In this document: in pieces, positions 11,835 to 23,276 of the stretch
Layout of the letters: every line of letters starts with the position of its first letter
Position numbering within the stretch: position 1 is the stretch's first letter
NCBI GenBank assembly: GCA_905250125.1
Contig: CAJNOL010000357.1
Coordinates: 89,640 to 153,639, forward strand
Length of the DNA: 64,000 bases
Reading direction: 5' to 3'
Source of the DNA: Rotaria sordida
Lineage: Eukaryota; Rotifera; Eurotatoria; Philodinida; Philodinidae
Made by a program: the position numbers and the translations under genes
Notes under the pieces: generated by a model
Told to the model about the DNA's origin: nothing
The model's database searches: none
The model's input: only the letters and a program-made list of their open reading frames with translations

Positions 11835-12060
11835 TTGTCAGAGAACATCCAAGTCGTCTTATTGATATGTGATCCAATGAAGTTCTGGTCTAATAATAAA
11901 ACTCGTCATGATTTCCCATTATTATCAATAGTAGTCAGAAAAATACATGCCACACCAACGATTAATGTTTCGGTGGAAAGGCTATTAAACTCAGCTGGAT
12001 TAACATCTGCTCAAAGATGAACACGTTTATTGTCAAGCCAAATTGACAATATTATTTATC
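11835..12060 (+). pseudogene. hAT transposase relic, C-terminal dimerisation domain
   Basis: The plus-strand frame contains the hAT dimerisation motif in order: DPMKFW, then P.L (DFPLLSIVVRKI), then HATPTINVSVERLLNSAG, matching the family pattern W…P.L…A…sER.FS..G. The frame hits TGA at 12018-12020 where an Arg codon is expected, then continues as TRLLSSQIDNIIYPFL to a second TGA. The catalytic RNase-H core and zinc finger are not visible. It is therefore a dead fragment. It shows that hAT elements, which could mobilise MITEs such as the one at 1637, have been present. Confidence 0.75.
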
Positions 12061-12900
12061 CGTTCTTGTGAGAAATTCAAGAAAAAGTAGTAAACAGACA
12101 ACTTATCCTTTCTTGTAGTCCGTCATTTCATTCCTACTGGAAACTATGTGATAAGATTTATTAACATGATTATTGTAAAATAATTTTTGTATCAATAAAG
12201 GATCTATGGTATTTGACATCGTACTTCACATACAGACAAGTTTAATATCGCTGTCAAAAAACCACTGAAAAAATCGTCTTTCAGACCGGACTCAGAAGGA
12301 TCGCGTGTCCTACTAGGAAGAACTTTTTGATGGTCTGTTCTGCGTCCTACAAAACAGAATGTCTGAATAAAAATGTCCTGCTAATAATGACAAAAAGAGA
12401 TTAGTCAAGGATAGACCCATATTAGTCGAATGTTAAGTCTCCATTGATGTTTTTCTTCTTATTAAATAGCATTTTTTTTTGTATAATAATAAAGTGGTGG
12501 TTGAATTCTCTTTTTTAGTCATTGTTGTATTATTACAATACATTTGAAATTTTGTTTACTTAAATTTAGAAATAATATTCATTCTTTTCCATTAGTTGAA
12601 TTTAGTTGTAATAGTTTATCATTAATCTCATCTGTAACAATACGACATGATATTGAAGAAGTTAAAAGATTCACTTATTAAATCTTTTGCTTTCCTTCTC
12701 ATTTTATCTATTATAGAATTAGTATTTGTTTATTAATTAAAAAATATTTCATTTAATTCTCTTTTTATTAATTAATAAAAGAAATCGGAATGATTACATT
12801 TTGATGAATTTTTCTCTTTTTTTTTCGTTAATCTAATGAATAATTAAAATAATGCTTGTTCATTTACAAATAATCTTGATTAGAAATAAATGTTTTTATC
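12061..12900. other. 3' flank of MGST3-like gene; otherwise nothing
   Basis: AT-rich. It includes a CGTACTTCAC decamer near 12220, shared with the minisatellite at 1661, probably by chance. No gene supported. Confidence 0.4.
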
Positions 12901-13513
12901 TTAAAAAATAAGTCTTTTTAATCCATTTAAACCATTTCCCCAATGAAAACATGTATATAAAGCCATTGACCATAAAGCCAAAAGAGCCAAATCAAGAATT
13001 AATACTCCAACAAGCCGACCTTTTGAACCTGCTCCACGATAACCTTGAGAATAAATTTCTCGTCCTATTATATAAGCAATTCCAATAAAAAAAGTCAAAC
13101 GAGTATAAGAAAGACCAGCTATTAATAAAGGAATTAGAACTGCAAAACCGCCCTAAAATAATATTTGTTTACTTATTTAAATAAAATTAAAAAAAACCAA
13201 AGTTAAATACTTCAAGATAGTTCATATGTGCTCGTCGATAATTATTAAAAATAAACCATTGTTCATCATCTAATTTATCAGCTAACCGTCCTTGTCCATC
13301 ATCAGGATAACCACCATCTGGTCTCATAACTTTTCCCAATCGTTTATATTCAGGAAATTTGTTTTGATAAAAATCTTTATTAAAAAATCGTTTTCTTACT
13401 GATCCCATCATCATTCCAGTTATCCACATATGAATTGTTATTATAACAGCTTCTAATAAAATCCATGCATATCCTTCTCCAACGACTATTTTCATTTCAG
13501 TTACTGGAACCAT
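12901..13513 (-). CDS. MGST3: Microsomal glutathione S-transferase 3-like protein (MAPEG family)
   Basis: Exons 13211-13513 and 12901-13152, phase-0 intron of 58 bp, 184 aa. MAPEG enzymes are trimeric four-helix membrane proteins of the ER that conjugate glutathione or reduce lipid peroxides. Here helix 1 (EGYAWILLEAVIITIHMWI) is followed by an enlarged, charged loop, then RRAHMNYLE at residues 93-101, the family hallmark (RAH.N.LE). The remaining helices include GIAYIIGREIYSQGY. Spacing from LE to the IIGR block equals that of animal MGST3, which fixes the splice site. The ATG at 13513 directly follows TTTTTCAG. The loop insert makes it longer than the usual 150 aa. The thioesterase gene lies 274 bp upstream on the same strand. 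Confidence 0.9.
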
Positions 13514-13787
13514 CTGAAAAAGAAAAAAATTCATTTTTCCGTTTCTTTCTAGATCAATATATTAAATATGTTAATTGAAGTTGACTATTGTAATAGTTAT
13601 GTTTTATTTCTTAATGAAAATTGATGATTAAGTCTTATTCGATCTCAATTTTATTTATCATCATTAACAAAATAATAATTGTATTTAAAACGATCAAAAA
13701 CTATCAAAAGTTCATCTAAAAAATGATTGAAAACAAGAAAAACAGTCTTTATCAATGCTAAAAATTGAATAATAATAAATCAAGTTT

Positions 13788-14346
13788 TTAATCAATTATA
13801 TTTGATATAGATAAAAGTTGCTTTTTCATTTCATCATTGATTGTTTGAGGACGACGATTTATTCGATCAACAAAAACATGAATAAAACCACCAACAGCTG
13901 AAGCTTTTTCTACTTGATTATCTTCAAATATTCCAACAGAATAATCAACAGATGATTTACCTATTCGTTTAACAAATAAGCCAGCTGAAATTTTTGATGG
14001 ATATGATATTGGAGAATAATATTCACAATGAGAAGAAACAACAAAACCTATTAATGGAGATTTTAATGGTTCAAGTGAACATTTTTCAATTAAATATTTA
14101 TTAACAATTGAATCGATCCATTCACCATAAACAACATTATTAACATGACCATAAATATCATTGTCACGCCATCTAATTGTTATGTTTCTTTTTTTTTGTA
14201 AATTTTAATATTAATTTAACTTACCGTGTTTGAATATCTACAAAATATTTGTATAATGATCGATTACGAAAATCAGATTTAGATGAAATACTTTTCTCTC
14301 GTTTAAATAATTTATAATAAGGATGAATTATACGACTTACTAACAT
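13788..14346 (-). CDS. Hotdog-fold acyl-CoA thioesterase (4HBT/YbgC-like)
   Basis: Exons 14225-14346 and 13788-14172, phase-2 intron of 52 bp, 168 aa. Signature VDIQTRWRDNDIYGHVNNVVY at residues 37-57, with the catalytic Asp46 and the GHVNN loop, matches the 4-hydroxybenzoyl-CoA thioesterase family. These hydrolyse acyl-CoA esters to free acid and CoA. I chose the ATG at 14346 because a pyrimidine tract ending GCGTAG lies five bases upstream, as in other genes here. An in-frame ATG at 14436 would add 30 hydrophobic residues. Substrate is unknown. It lies just upstream of the MGST3-like gene on the same strand; the short spacing would allow co-transcription, but this is not shown. Confidence 0.87.
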
Positions 14347-14436
14347 CCTCACTACGCAACAGAAAGCGAAGAGGGTGAGATAAAAAAAAGAGATACTTTG
14401 TACCTGGATTTTTTTTAACCAACCAATTATTGCCAT

Positions 14437-17040
14437 TAAATTTATTTATTTTGTTAATTTTTTTTATTGTTTCAAATTTAAATATATTCTTTTATAGATT
14501 TAATTTTACTTGAAGAAAAACAAAAGAGTAGACTAATAAACTAGATAATTTATTGTAGATGTCGCTTTCTTGTATATGAACACATTATATGAATTTAAAT
14601 TGAGCAGAAACTGAAATTAATTCATTGATGATATAGTTGAAATAATTAAGTTGTCTTTTAAGCATATCTATTGAGCACACTCTTACTGAATCAGATTGAA
14701 AATTATCTAGTGAAATAGAATCACTTAGGATGTCTTGCCAGGTCATTGGGTGCATAAAAAACAAGAATGATCTATTTTGATACTACCTCGAATGATTGTC
14801 TCTCAAAAGCAAACACAGATGAATAAATAGTTTGAGGAAGTCATTCGATCTTCTTACACGTTTCTTTGAGCGATGCTGCCAATTTTTTATCTCACTCTAT
14901 TGATATGTTTAGATGAAGTTCTTCTATGATTAAACAAAAAAAATGATGATCAGGTGAAAATTTATTATTGTGTCTATTATCGAGATTCTGCTAAGTTTCT
15001 TATCAAATAGCCATTATAAGGAATTGGATCACCTAAAAAACTTAGGTGACAATTCAAGAATTGTCGTAACGAGGATAAACGTTGATATTTCCTTGCTACT
15101 TTATGTCTTTTCTACGAATGATACTAGTTTGCAAATTGAAGACGAAGATGTTGAAGAATTCAATTCTAAATGCATCATATACAGGATATTATATGAATAT
15201 TATTCAGTCAATGACGTCAGCAAGCCGTGGTTTTTTCCTTTCATTTGAATGCAATACAGAATATAGCTTTTGTCAGTTCGAAGAGTTTTACAAATCATTG
15301 TTCGCATTGGATATCTTAAGTCTGAATCTGAGTGTTTTCTACAAGAGTTTTGAACAGTAATAATTACGTCAAAGATATTATGACATCTATTGGACTGAAA
15401 TCTATCAATATATAATGTGACGAATCTATAGACTATTTAAAGATGGAAACCAAATTGAATGAACGAACAATTCAATTGGATTCGATTCGACTCAGCCGAA
15501 TGGAAATGTCTTTGTGTGTTTTATTATCTGGATCACAAACGCATTGGAAAGAAAAAACAAAGGGAAACGATCAACAACAGAAGAGGTTGAAATATATTTA
15601 GTCACAGTCTAATAAATACGAACAATATATAGATCAGCTATTGTCTTAAAAAAAGAAAACAAAATAAAATTTTATAATCTCTCAATCTTTTGATGAGCTG
15701 TAGTTCTCATTATCTTATTTGGACAGCCGTTAAATTACAGTTGAGCGCGATGAAGCCAAAAGAAAGGCCGAATGAAAATTGGTTGCTGGGTGTACAATAG
15801 TCGAGAAATCTGGAACAAAAGAATCAATGTTCGAACTTTCAAATGTAAATGTGTAATTGGCACTAATTGAATTGACTCAATAATGTTACCTGACACTCAG
15901 AATTGACTCAAATAAGTTATAAAGATACAAAAGAAAAGAACACCAGTTTAGAAGTTATAATCAAGACCGTCTCTGATAGGTTAAACATTTTCGATAGCTG
16001 TTTATTTATACTCTCACAACAATTTTTTCGTATGATAAGTATAACAATAAAAAACTATATTAATTTCTAATGATATGTATATATCAGAAAAGTAATACAT
16101 ATTTGTAATAATCTCGAGATCACGGAGTGATTTTCATCCACTATTTCTTTTACATCTCTATCTTTCAAGCATCAATTATATCATTGCTCTCGAATTCATT
16201 AATATTGAACTATTATGAATAATTTTATTATATAAAATCTAGTTACTTTCTGCTTTAAACAAATAAATGATCTTTGAATAGCGTAAGAATAAACCATACA
16301 TAAAAAAAAGGTTACTAAACGGAGAAATAGAAAAATTAATTGAACCGCTGAGACGAGAAAATTAGAAAGAAAGTAGTAGTTAATGTGTGCAAAAATAAGA
16401 ATATCCTTTTTTTGTAACAATGTGAGTTGTATAGAATGGAATCCGAATGAAGATTTTTTTATTCATTTCAGTGTCTGATACTGTTCAATTGCTTACTTGT
16501 TTTCTAGTTCAACCGAACCATAAATAATAGAACAGTATACAAGGAAAGGCAGCAGATTGCATCGAATTCTTCGTTTTCCTCTCTTCTCTTTTCACTATCA
16601 CCATTTTCTATATGTGTGATGTAAATGTTAATGATTAAAAATGTTTCATGAAGGTTGTTGCGCAAAACTGCATCGTTTTCTCAATAAATCAACAACAAAC
16701 TATCTAATAGTTCAGGTGCAATTGTTAGTCATGACTCTACAACATCAAAAAACAAAGATAAGATGAGAATGGTTTAACATTGATGTAATTTTCATGGTCA
16801 CTTGTGACAAACATGGATGGAGTCATCAAATTTTACGATTTGGCGCTACCAGTCAGCTTAACACATAATTATTTTCCGAACACCTGGAAGACTTGCATGG
16901 ATCTTTTGCGAAAGAGTGCGAAATTTGAAACAATATCTGCAAGTTTGCTCGACTTTTGAGGAGATTCAGCCAGACGCTCAAATCAACCTTATTTTCTGTG
17001 GCGGCTATCGAATTACCCGATGGAATATTCATCTATGATT
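14437..17040. other. Long gene-poor stretch, possible degraded coding shreds
   Basis: Overlapping short frames around 14970-15600 read partly like protein but break repeatedly and match no family I know. The rest is AT-rich without repeats I can define. Confidence 0.3.
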
Positions 17041-17041
17041 T

Positions 17042-17470
17042 ATTTCGTATTGCTGAGTGGTTGAAAAAATGCTTATTCTAATGCTCCATCACTATTTACC
17101 GATGATGATAAATTATCATGTGACACTCAAACAGAGCATATAAGTCTCTCGGTAAGAATTACGTATGTATGATTGATTTGAGTCTCAGTGCTTCTAAATC
17201 AGAATGGTCTGTTTAGTTTGATTAAATTCTTTCTTCAACTTAATAAATTAATTGCAGGCGATGAACATCGTGCTTATTTCATATTCGATGCACGACATGG
17301 TCCGCAAAGGATATCAAAAACTACTCGCACTCCATCGTCAAGAACTGATTCGTTACCCTAAAATGAATGTACAACCTGTTGTACAGATCTTACATGAACG
17401 TCCAAACGGATATTTTCAAGGAACACATTCAAGTCAAGTAGATTACATTATTTCCAATCGTCACGCTTAG
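17042..17470 (+). pseudogene. Possible exon pair of an unrecognised gene
   Basis: A frame ending at 17151 (…DTQTEHISLS) is followed by GTAAGA, and an acceptor TTGCAG at 17252-17257 opens a 70-codon frame (from 17258) ending at 17470, in phase 0. The second exon looks protein-like (HDMVRKGYQKLLALHRQE) but no family is recognised. No start exon was found, and upstream frames are broken, so this may be a truncated gene. Confidence 0.3.
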
Positions 17471-18468
17471 TGTCATATGCTTAATGAAAAACTATCAAAG
17501 GAAATCTAGAATGATTAAGGAGAAGAACTAAATAATTTAGTACAAAAATAGTCTCGCGCTTATGATGGGTACGCTCAACAACTTTTTGGTAGTTTTTCTG
17601 TTATCGACTGATCATATGCTCTATTACGATATTCATGCCATTAACTTTTGAGAGGTATGACTTGGAGTATAATTGTGTGAGTGAGTATGCATGTAGGTAA
17701 GCAGAATACCTACATACAGATCTGATCAACAGCAACATACACAATTGCATACCTACATACAATCCCACAAAATTCACACCTACATCATGACACTCAGTTC
17801 CACATCCTATATAAAAATTAAAAAAAAATTTGTTACTTTTTTCATATCTATCATATAATTGTTCTTGCGTTGTTTTACTTATTTCATATCATTGTCAATT
17901 CATTTTTCGCTTTTCAAGCATACTCACACTCACATCTACGTTCAAAATAGGATGACCAACTTTGAGAAAAGGAGAATAAATTCTTAAGAAGCAGTTTTTC
18001 GACGCCGAACAATGAGTACACAAAAGTTAAGTCAGACTATCTTTTCATTAACTCAACCAAACTCATTAAAAATTGAATTTATATACTTCTGATATAACTG
18101 TTCCATTTACATACATTAAATGAAACATCGAAATTTTTGTGAGATATTTCCAAACATAGGATCTTATAGAAAGACGTCTCCTTTAAAAAAACCCGATGTG
18201 GCACCAAATAGTGAAATCTCTCTTGAGAGACTTATTCAATTCAAAGTTAGAGACTTCATTTTCACAATTTCATCCAGTAATCTCTACTGTCGATTTTCAA
18301 CAAGCTAATAATGAATTGAAAGTAACATACGGATGGATGCGCTAGACTAAAGAAAACAAGAATATGTAATTAGAATTCTTTGCTGTTTGTGTTTTATTGA
18401 AATAATGTCGATCACAAAATTTGATAAAATATTCATTTAGAAAAAGAAAACGAAACATGTATGATTGC
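17471..18468. other. Intergenic, with a CCTACATAC-rich palindromic patch
   Basis: Around 17680-17800 the motif ACCTACATAC recurs and pairs with ATGTAGGTA, giving small hairpins. No gene supported. Confidence 0.4.
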
Positions 18469-19212
18469 CTAAGAAACACTGCAAGTTGGATTCTGTTGAT
18501 TGTGAAAAAGTGTCAAATAATCTTGATCACTTCTACTGAATTCAACAGATCGTCTCGATTGTCGCCAATTCAAACCTTGATCTGGTCTCAATTGTACTTT
18601 CCAACTTCTATTATCTCGATAAACACCTTCTCGATTCCAAAGTTTTGGATCAAAATTAATTGCATCATTTGTATTGATACACCAGACACATATATCAAGT
18701 GTTTTTAGAGTATTATGCTGATGATTCTTCTGCATTGTTTCAAACCATCGAGTCCATTTTCGACCATTAGCCCAACTTGAATCTGAATTAGTCATAACAT
18801 TCAGTTTTATTTCGTTCAATTGGGAACATTCAGATAAAAATTTGATCATGACATCAAAATCAATATCAATGAATGGTGTTACTATGATTTTATTAAGATA
18901 GTCTGTATTGATTCGATCAATATCATTTATAAATTTAAGAAAAAGATCAGCATGGCTTAGTTCAAAAGTTTTTAAATGATGGTTGTCGGCGAGATACGGC
19001 AAAATACGATCAACGGTGAATGCAGCTTCGTGCCATTTTATATCACGTGTTAAATGTATATGATGTACTGTTTTAGCCAAAAAAAAATGTACAAGTTTGT
19101 TAAAGCGTTGATTTAAAATTAGGAATGCATAGTTTAGATCGATCAGCGACAAGTACGGAAATATTTCATGTATAAAAAGCTCATTCGGGAGTGACTCAAA
19201 ATGCAATATCAT
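18469..19212 (-). CDS. F-box protein, short
   Basis: Single-exon frame of 247 aa. Residues 6-50 form an F-box (LESLPNELFIHEIFPYLS, then NYAFLILNQRFNKLV), the SKP1-binding motif of SCF ubiquitin ligases. The rest is a Leu/Ile-rich region (about 60-190) with weak LRR-like spacing, e.g. FLSECSQLNEIKLNVM, then a polar tail. Related F-box/LRR-like genes occur at 29692-30070 (pseudogene) and 34982-35660 (truncated), so this region holds members of an expanded family. Substrate is unknown. It may lack part of a longer C-terminal domain. Confidence 0.72.
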   Translation of the reverse strand: MILHFESLPNELFIHEIFPYLSLIDLNYAFLILNQRFNKLVHFFLAKTVHHIHLTRDIKWHEAAFTVDRILPYLADNHHLKTFELSHADLFLKFINDIDRINTDYLNKIIVTPFIDIDFDVMIKFLSECSQLNEIKLNVMTNSDSSWANGRKWTRWFETMQKNHQHNTLKTLDICVWCINTNDAINFDPKLWNREGVYRDNRSWKVQLRPDQGLNWRQSRRSVEFSRSDQDYLTLFHNQQNPTCSVS

Positions 19213-19412
19213 AATAGAACTTTATGTATGTATGTGCATAGTAGATGAAATTTGTCCGTGATAATGATAAGAGGAACAAGGAGCAACAAACAAAATGATT
19301 CATACTCTACATCTTATGCTATTATTCTATTATTCATTCAATCTACAATCTGCAGATCAATAAAAAGACGTGTGTTTATTTTTAGAAAATTATACCTACT
19401 AGAATGTATCTA

Positions 19413-19666
19413 TTAAGTCTTTGACGGCGAAGCTCGTAAATTTATGTTTTCAAAATTTGAATAGAGAGCGAAACCAAAAAATACTAAAGCAAGTCTTTTC
19501 AATATTTGTTGTGTTCGGACATAGATGGCACTGGCAACAAGATTGCACCTCAAAATCAAGTCTCAATGTGAGAAACATAATCGTCAGTAATTTTCAAAGT
19601 ATACTATATTATTAATAAATCTTTAATTTATTGCTTCTAAAAATAAGTCCGCCGTCAAAGGGTTAA
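19413..19666. mobile_element. piggyBac-type MITE (TTAA target duplication)
   Basis: TTAA at both ends (19413-19416, 19663-19666) encloses inverted ends reading [GC][TC]CTTTGACGGCG. TTAA duplication with short TIRs is characteristic of piggyBac-family elements. The interior, about 245 bp, is non-coding. Confidence 0.82.
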
Positions 19667-19671
19667 CTCCA

Positions 19672-19901
19672 AAATGTAGGTAAAGTTATCCCAGAGAAAG
19701 TACTGAGTTCAGGGTACCCATGTACTGAGAAAGCCTTAGCAGGATACCTAATATGGATATTTCGAAAATTCTCAGTAATTATACTGATATAGGTACTGCA
19801 AGGGTACCCATAAAAGTCCGCTCAATGAGCATGTACTGGTATGGATATCCACATCTGTAATTTTACTGAGGAAAACGCTACAGGGTACCCTACATTTGTT
19901 A
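19672..19901. mobile_element. Probable MITE with AAATGTAGG ends, rich in GGTACCC
   Basis: AAAATGTAGGTAAAG at 19671-19685 is matched inversely by GGTACCCTACATTTG near 19884-19901. The interior repeats GTACTG and GGGTACCC blocks in both orientations. A related sequence (GTACTGAG, GGATACC, GGTACC blocks) occurs near 37650-37805. It abuts the piggyBac MITE. No transposase; no target duplication resolved. Confidence 0.5.
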
Positions 19902-20040
19902 CGTTCTGCGTAGCGACTGTTCATTCACCGTTTTCTTTTTCGCGCACAACTCCGTCTAAACAACTGAGCAAAACAGAAGAAATTAATCTGTTTTCATACT
20001 AATTCTTTTAAAGTTATTTCTTCACTATTTCTTAGTCAAG

Positions 20041-20084
20041 AACATTCCGATCTTGATCGTAGATTAAGAACGGACTATCCTGAG
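20041..20084 (+). other. Possible 5' non-coding exon of the coiled-coil gene
   Basis: A short segment between a TTTCTTAG acceptor-like site and a strong donor (CTGAG|GTGAGT at 20084-20085). It has no usable ATG. If real, the minisatellite element at 20091 sits in the first intron of the gene starting at 21034. Confidence 0.3.
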
Positions 20085-20090
20085 GTGAGT

Positions 20091-20675
20091 CTATGGGTTT
20101 TTTTTATTTCAAATTGAATTTTGAATAAAAAATAGCACCCCATTTTTACTAAGGCAGAGGGACTAAGGGGACTAAGGGTGTGGGTGTAGATCTGTATTGC
20201 ATAGACACCCACACCCACACTTTCTCTCTCCCTTCCCCTCACCCACACTTTCTCTCCCCCCTCACCCACACTTTCTCTCTCTCCTCCTCACCCACACTTT
20301 CTCTCTCTCCCCCCCTCACCCACACTTTCTATCTCCTCCCTCACCCACACTTTCTCTCTCTCCACCCTCACCCACACTTTCTCTCCCCCCCTCACCCACA
20401 CTTTCTCTCTTCCCCCTCACCCACACTTTCTCTCTCCACCCCTCACCCACATTTTCTCTCTCCACCCCTCACCCACATTTTCTCTCTCCCCCTCATCCAC
20501 ACTTTCTCTCTCCCCCCTCACCCACATTTTCTCTCTCCCCCCCTCACCCACACTTCCTCTCTCCTCCCTCATTTTCTCCCCCTCCCCTCCTTAGTCCCCT
20601 TAGTCCCTTATTTCAATTTGAAATCAAGTGCTCTTTTTTCTGTTTAAATTCAGATTGAAATTAAATAACCCATAG
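20091..20675. mobile_element. TIR element with CT-rich minisatellite core
   Basis: About 88-bp inverted arms at both ends. The outer ends are CTATGGGTT and AACCCATAG; the inner arm blocks are GGGACTAAGGGGACTAAGG and its complement. The core is a minisatellite. The plan is the same as the hAT-type MITE at 1637 (TIR, simple tandem core, TIR), but the ends differ and no target duplication was resolved. Long proline/serine/threonine frames across it are repeat artefacts. Confidence 0.75.
20203..20585. repeat. Minisatellite, unit about 21-25 bp (CTCACCCACACTTTCTCTCT)
   Basis: About 16 imperfect copies in tandem, varying in C-run length. Each contains CACCCACAC, which overlaps the CCCACA telomere-like hexamer seen elsewhere in the window. 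Confidence 0.9.
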
Positions 20676-21033
20676 TATGATTCTTCTATAGTTACCCGTA
20701 CGCCTATAGATACATATATTTATATTGGTGTATTTGTGCATGAATCATTATACTCATATGCTCATCCATCATTTTATTTTTATACGTGTATGTCGGTCGT
20801 TCTCTTTAAAAAAATGTATCGCTAATGAAAAATTTCTGTGAGTGAATGCAACTTAATATTGATGTTGATATTGAAGTGAAACGAATGATCTAGGATATGT
20901 GAATTATTTCTGCATTGTTCGTACTGGTCATAGTTAAATCTCTTGCGAACGTTTATACTAATATCATTGTTTCAAGTAGCTATTTGTTTACAGTTAAAAA
21001 GGAAAGAGCATCCAAAAGGATCGTATGCAATAA

Positions 21034-23276
21034 ATGACTTTCTCATGCGAGGTACTGCAAAAAATTATCCATGTCGACGGTAATTCTCTGCAGCCCATTG
21101 GCTATGGGAAGTTACGATGTTCTTCTCTATCTGTGTATGACAATAATAAATTCATGGTAACCGTTAATGAAGGCGCATCACGGTTGCATATACGATAATG
21201 CTTGGCACGGTGTCGATCTGTGGTCACCATAAAGGATAGTCCTTCTTAAAAATTAGTTCGACAGCTACAGCTGTTTCCACTTGTGGATGATAGACTTAGA
21301 ATTCTCCGTTATGAAAAAACTTTCTTTATATTTCTGAGGTGTTTTTATGTTGTAACTTTTATCAGCGTTCCTAGGGTTCAAAATGGTCTTAGTAAAAGTT
21401 CCACATAATTTGCAGTTCTCAGTATAAAACCGAAGCCTTTTCTAATGCAATATATCATGCAAAATTTCGATATGGATTGTTCGTATATGGATCTTGCTCT
21501 GCGAAAATTTTTCATACATTTAGAAATTCAATTTGGCATGTTTTTTAGGAACTGATTCGAGAAAATTTGACGAAAATACCCTATGTACCTTCAGTATCTA
21601 TTCCACGCATTATGCCTGATCGTGTTCAACCACAAACATCCAAGTAAAAGCGAAAAATTATAAAGAAAATCCTATTTTTTTTTCTTCTTAGTCAAAATCT
21701 TCGAGCCACTACAACACCGAAACGTATTGTTTCTGCTTCGACTGATCGTGAGAACACTAATGAGAAGCGCTCTCGATTGGATGACCTTACTCAACGTTTA
21801 AAGAACCTTGAAGACAAATTTTCTTCACTTAAAATCATAGATTTTGAAGATTGTCGAATCGATGTTAATGTGTTGAAGACAACTGTAGAAAAGCTCACAA
21901 GCGATAAGGATGCGTTGCAGAACGAGGTGAACAATCTAAAACATAATATAGAAGAGTTGCAAACGGATCTCAATGAAGCAGTGAAAGATCAAGATGTGCT
22001 AAAAATTATCCAACTCGAACAAGACAAAAAGATTTCTCAATTAACTGTGCTTGTAGCAACACTTGAAAAAGCAACCAATGCATTCGCGAAAGTGTGGGAA
22101 GAAATCGAAAAAGTCAGACAGGAACAAATGCACGATAAAAAAGCTCTCGAAGCGGAAGACAAAAGACAACAGACTGAAATTGATCAATTGTTGGATAGTC
22201 TTAAACGATTCGACTTTACGCAGGAGCTAGCCGATTTTAACATTAAACTACAGGTTCTGTCAGGAGATCACAATCGTCTTTCTGAAATGCACGATCAACT
22301 ACGCATAGAAATCGATGTCAAAAAGCAAATTTTTGAAAAACTTGATCAACAGTTCAGCGCCTTTATCGAACGTATAAAATCTATCGAAAACGGAAAAGTA
22401 GATCTCGCAGAACACATAAAATTGCGTCTAGAATTTGACAATCTAAAGCTTGATTTAGGCAGAGTCGAAGAGAACCTCAACCATATGTTCGACGCACTGG
22501 AAAGAGGAAAAGTGGGTTATTTGGAGTATGGGCAGACAAAGGAAACAGTTGGTGAAAACAAAAAATCAATCAGTGAATTGCAAAGGAGAGTGAATGAAAT
22601 CATGAATCAACGAATGCCTGCTGCGGACCACTCGATTCCTGTTGATAATTCGAGTGAAATCGTCGCTCTTCGATTGGCAATGAAAGAAATTCGCGAAAGT
22701 CATGCAACTAACTTTAGAATGCTCAATGATGAAGTGTCGATACTCAAACGTCGGTTACAAGCGTTCGAAACCATGCCAAAGCCCACTCACACATCCCCAC
22801 AGCCAACAATTTCCGAGCCAAAAAATTACGATGAAAACTTGAAAATCATTCAAGACAAGCAAAACGAATTTGATGACAATCTTAAAACACTTGCTACAAG
22901 AATGGGAAATCTTGACGATACAGTTACATCATTACACAGTAGAGTTGTTCAACTCGACAGTAAAGTTGATAAACAACGACAAGATCTCGAACAAATGATT
23001 AATGACAGTATACGTGCGTTTGAACAGAAGATTAAATCGTTGCAAGATGAACTTGGCAATCCGATGACCCTGTTCAAGAAGGCCATTGATGACGAAATTA
23101 AGAAAGTGAAGGATGATGCAAGGAAATTAAAGGAACGAATTGATAGGCTGGAAGAAGATTTGAGAAAGATGCAACCAATGAAGATAAAGAAAGAAGATGT
23201 CTGGCTTTCTGAAGAGAAATTTGTTCCCCTTGACTTGTTCGACATTGACTGGAAAAAATGTCAAACGAAGAAATAG
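21034..23276 (+). CDS. Large coiled-coil protein, 600 aa
   Basis: Exons 21034-21156, 21549-21643 and 21692-23276; phases 0 and 2 close exactly. The ATG at 21034 has an in-frame TAA just upstream and lies 40 nt after a TTTACAG acceptor. Residues 1-41 form a compact segment with Cys (GYGKLRCSSLSVYDN). Residues about 45-105 are Pro/Thr/Ser-rich and likely disordered. From about 110 to 575 the protein is almost continuous heptad coiled coil (DLTQRLKNLEDKF, KLKERIDRLEEDLRKM). A short tail includes DVWLSEEKFVPLDLFDIDW. No motor, SMC or lamin domain is visible. A cytoskeletal or ciliary scaffold role is plausible (compare DUF4795-type proteins) but unproven. Codon use is less AT-biased than neighbouring genes. 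Confidence 0.78.

Noticed and set aside
20180-20658. Two long Pro/Ser/Thr/His-rich plus-strand frames
   Set aside because: They are translations of the minisatellite in two frames, with no independent coding evidence.
22949-23245. 98-codon minus-strand Ser-rich frame
   Set aside because: Antisense shadow of the coiled-coil gene's Lys/Glu-rich codons.
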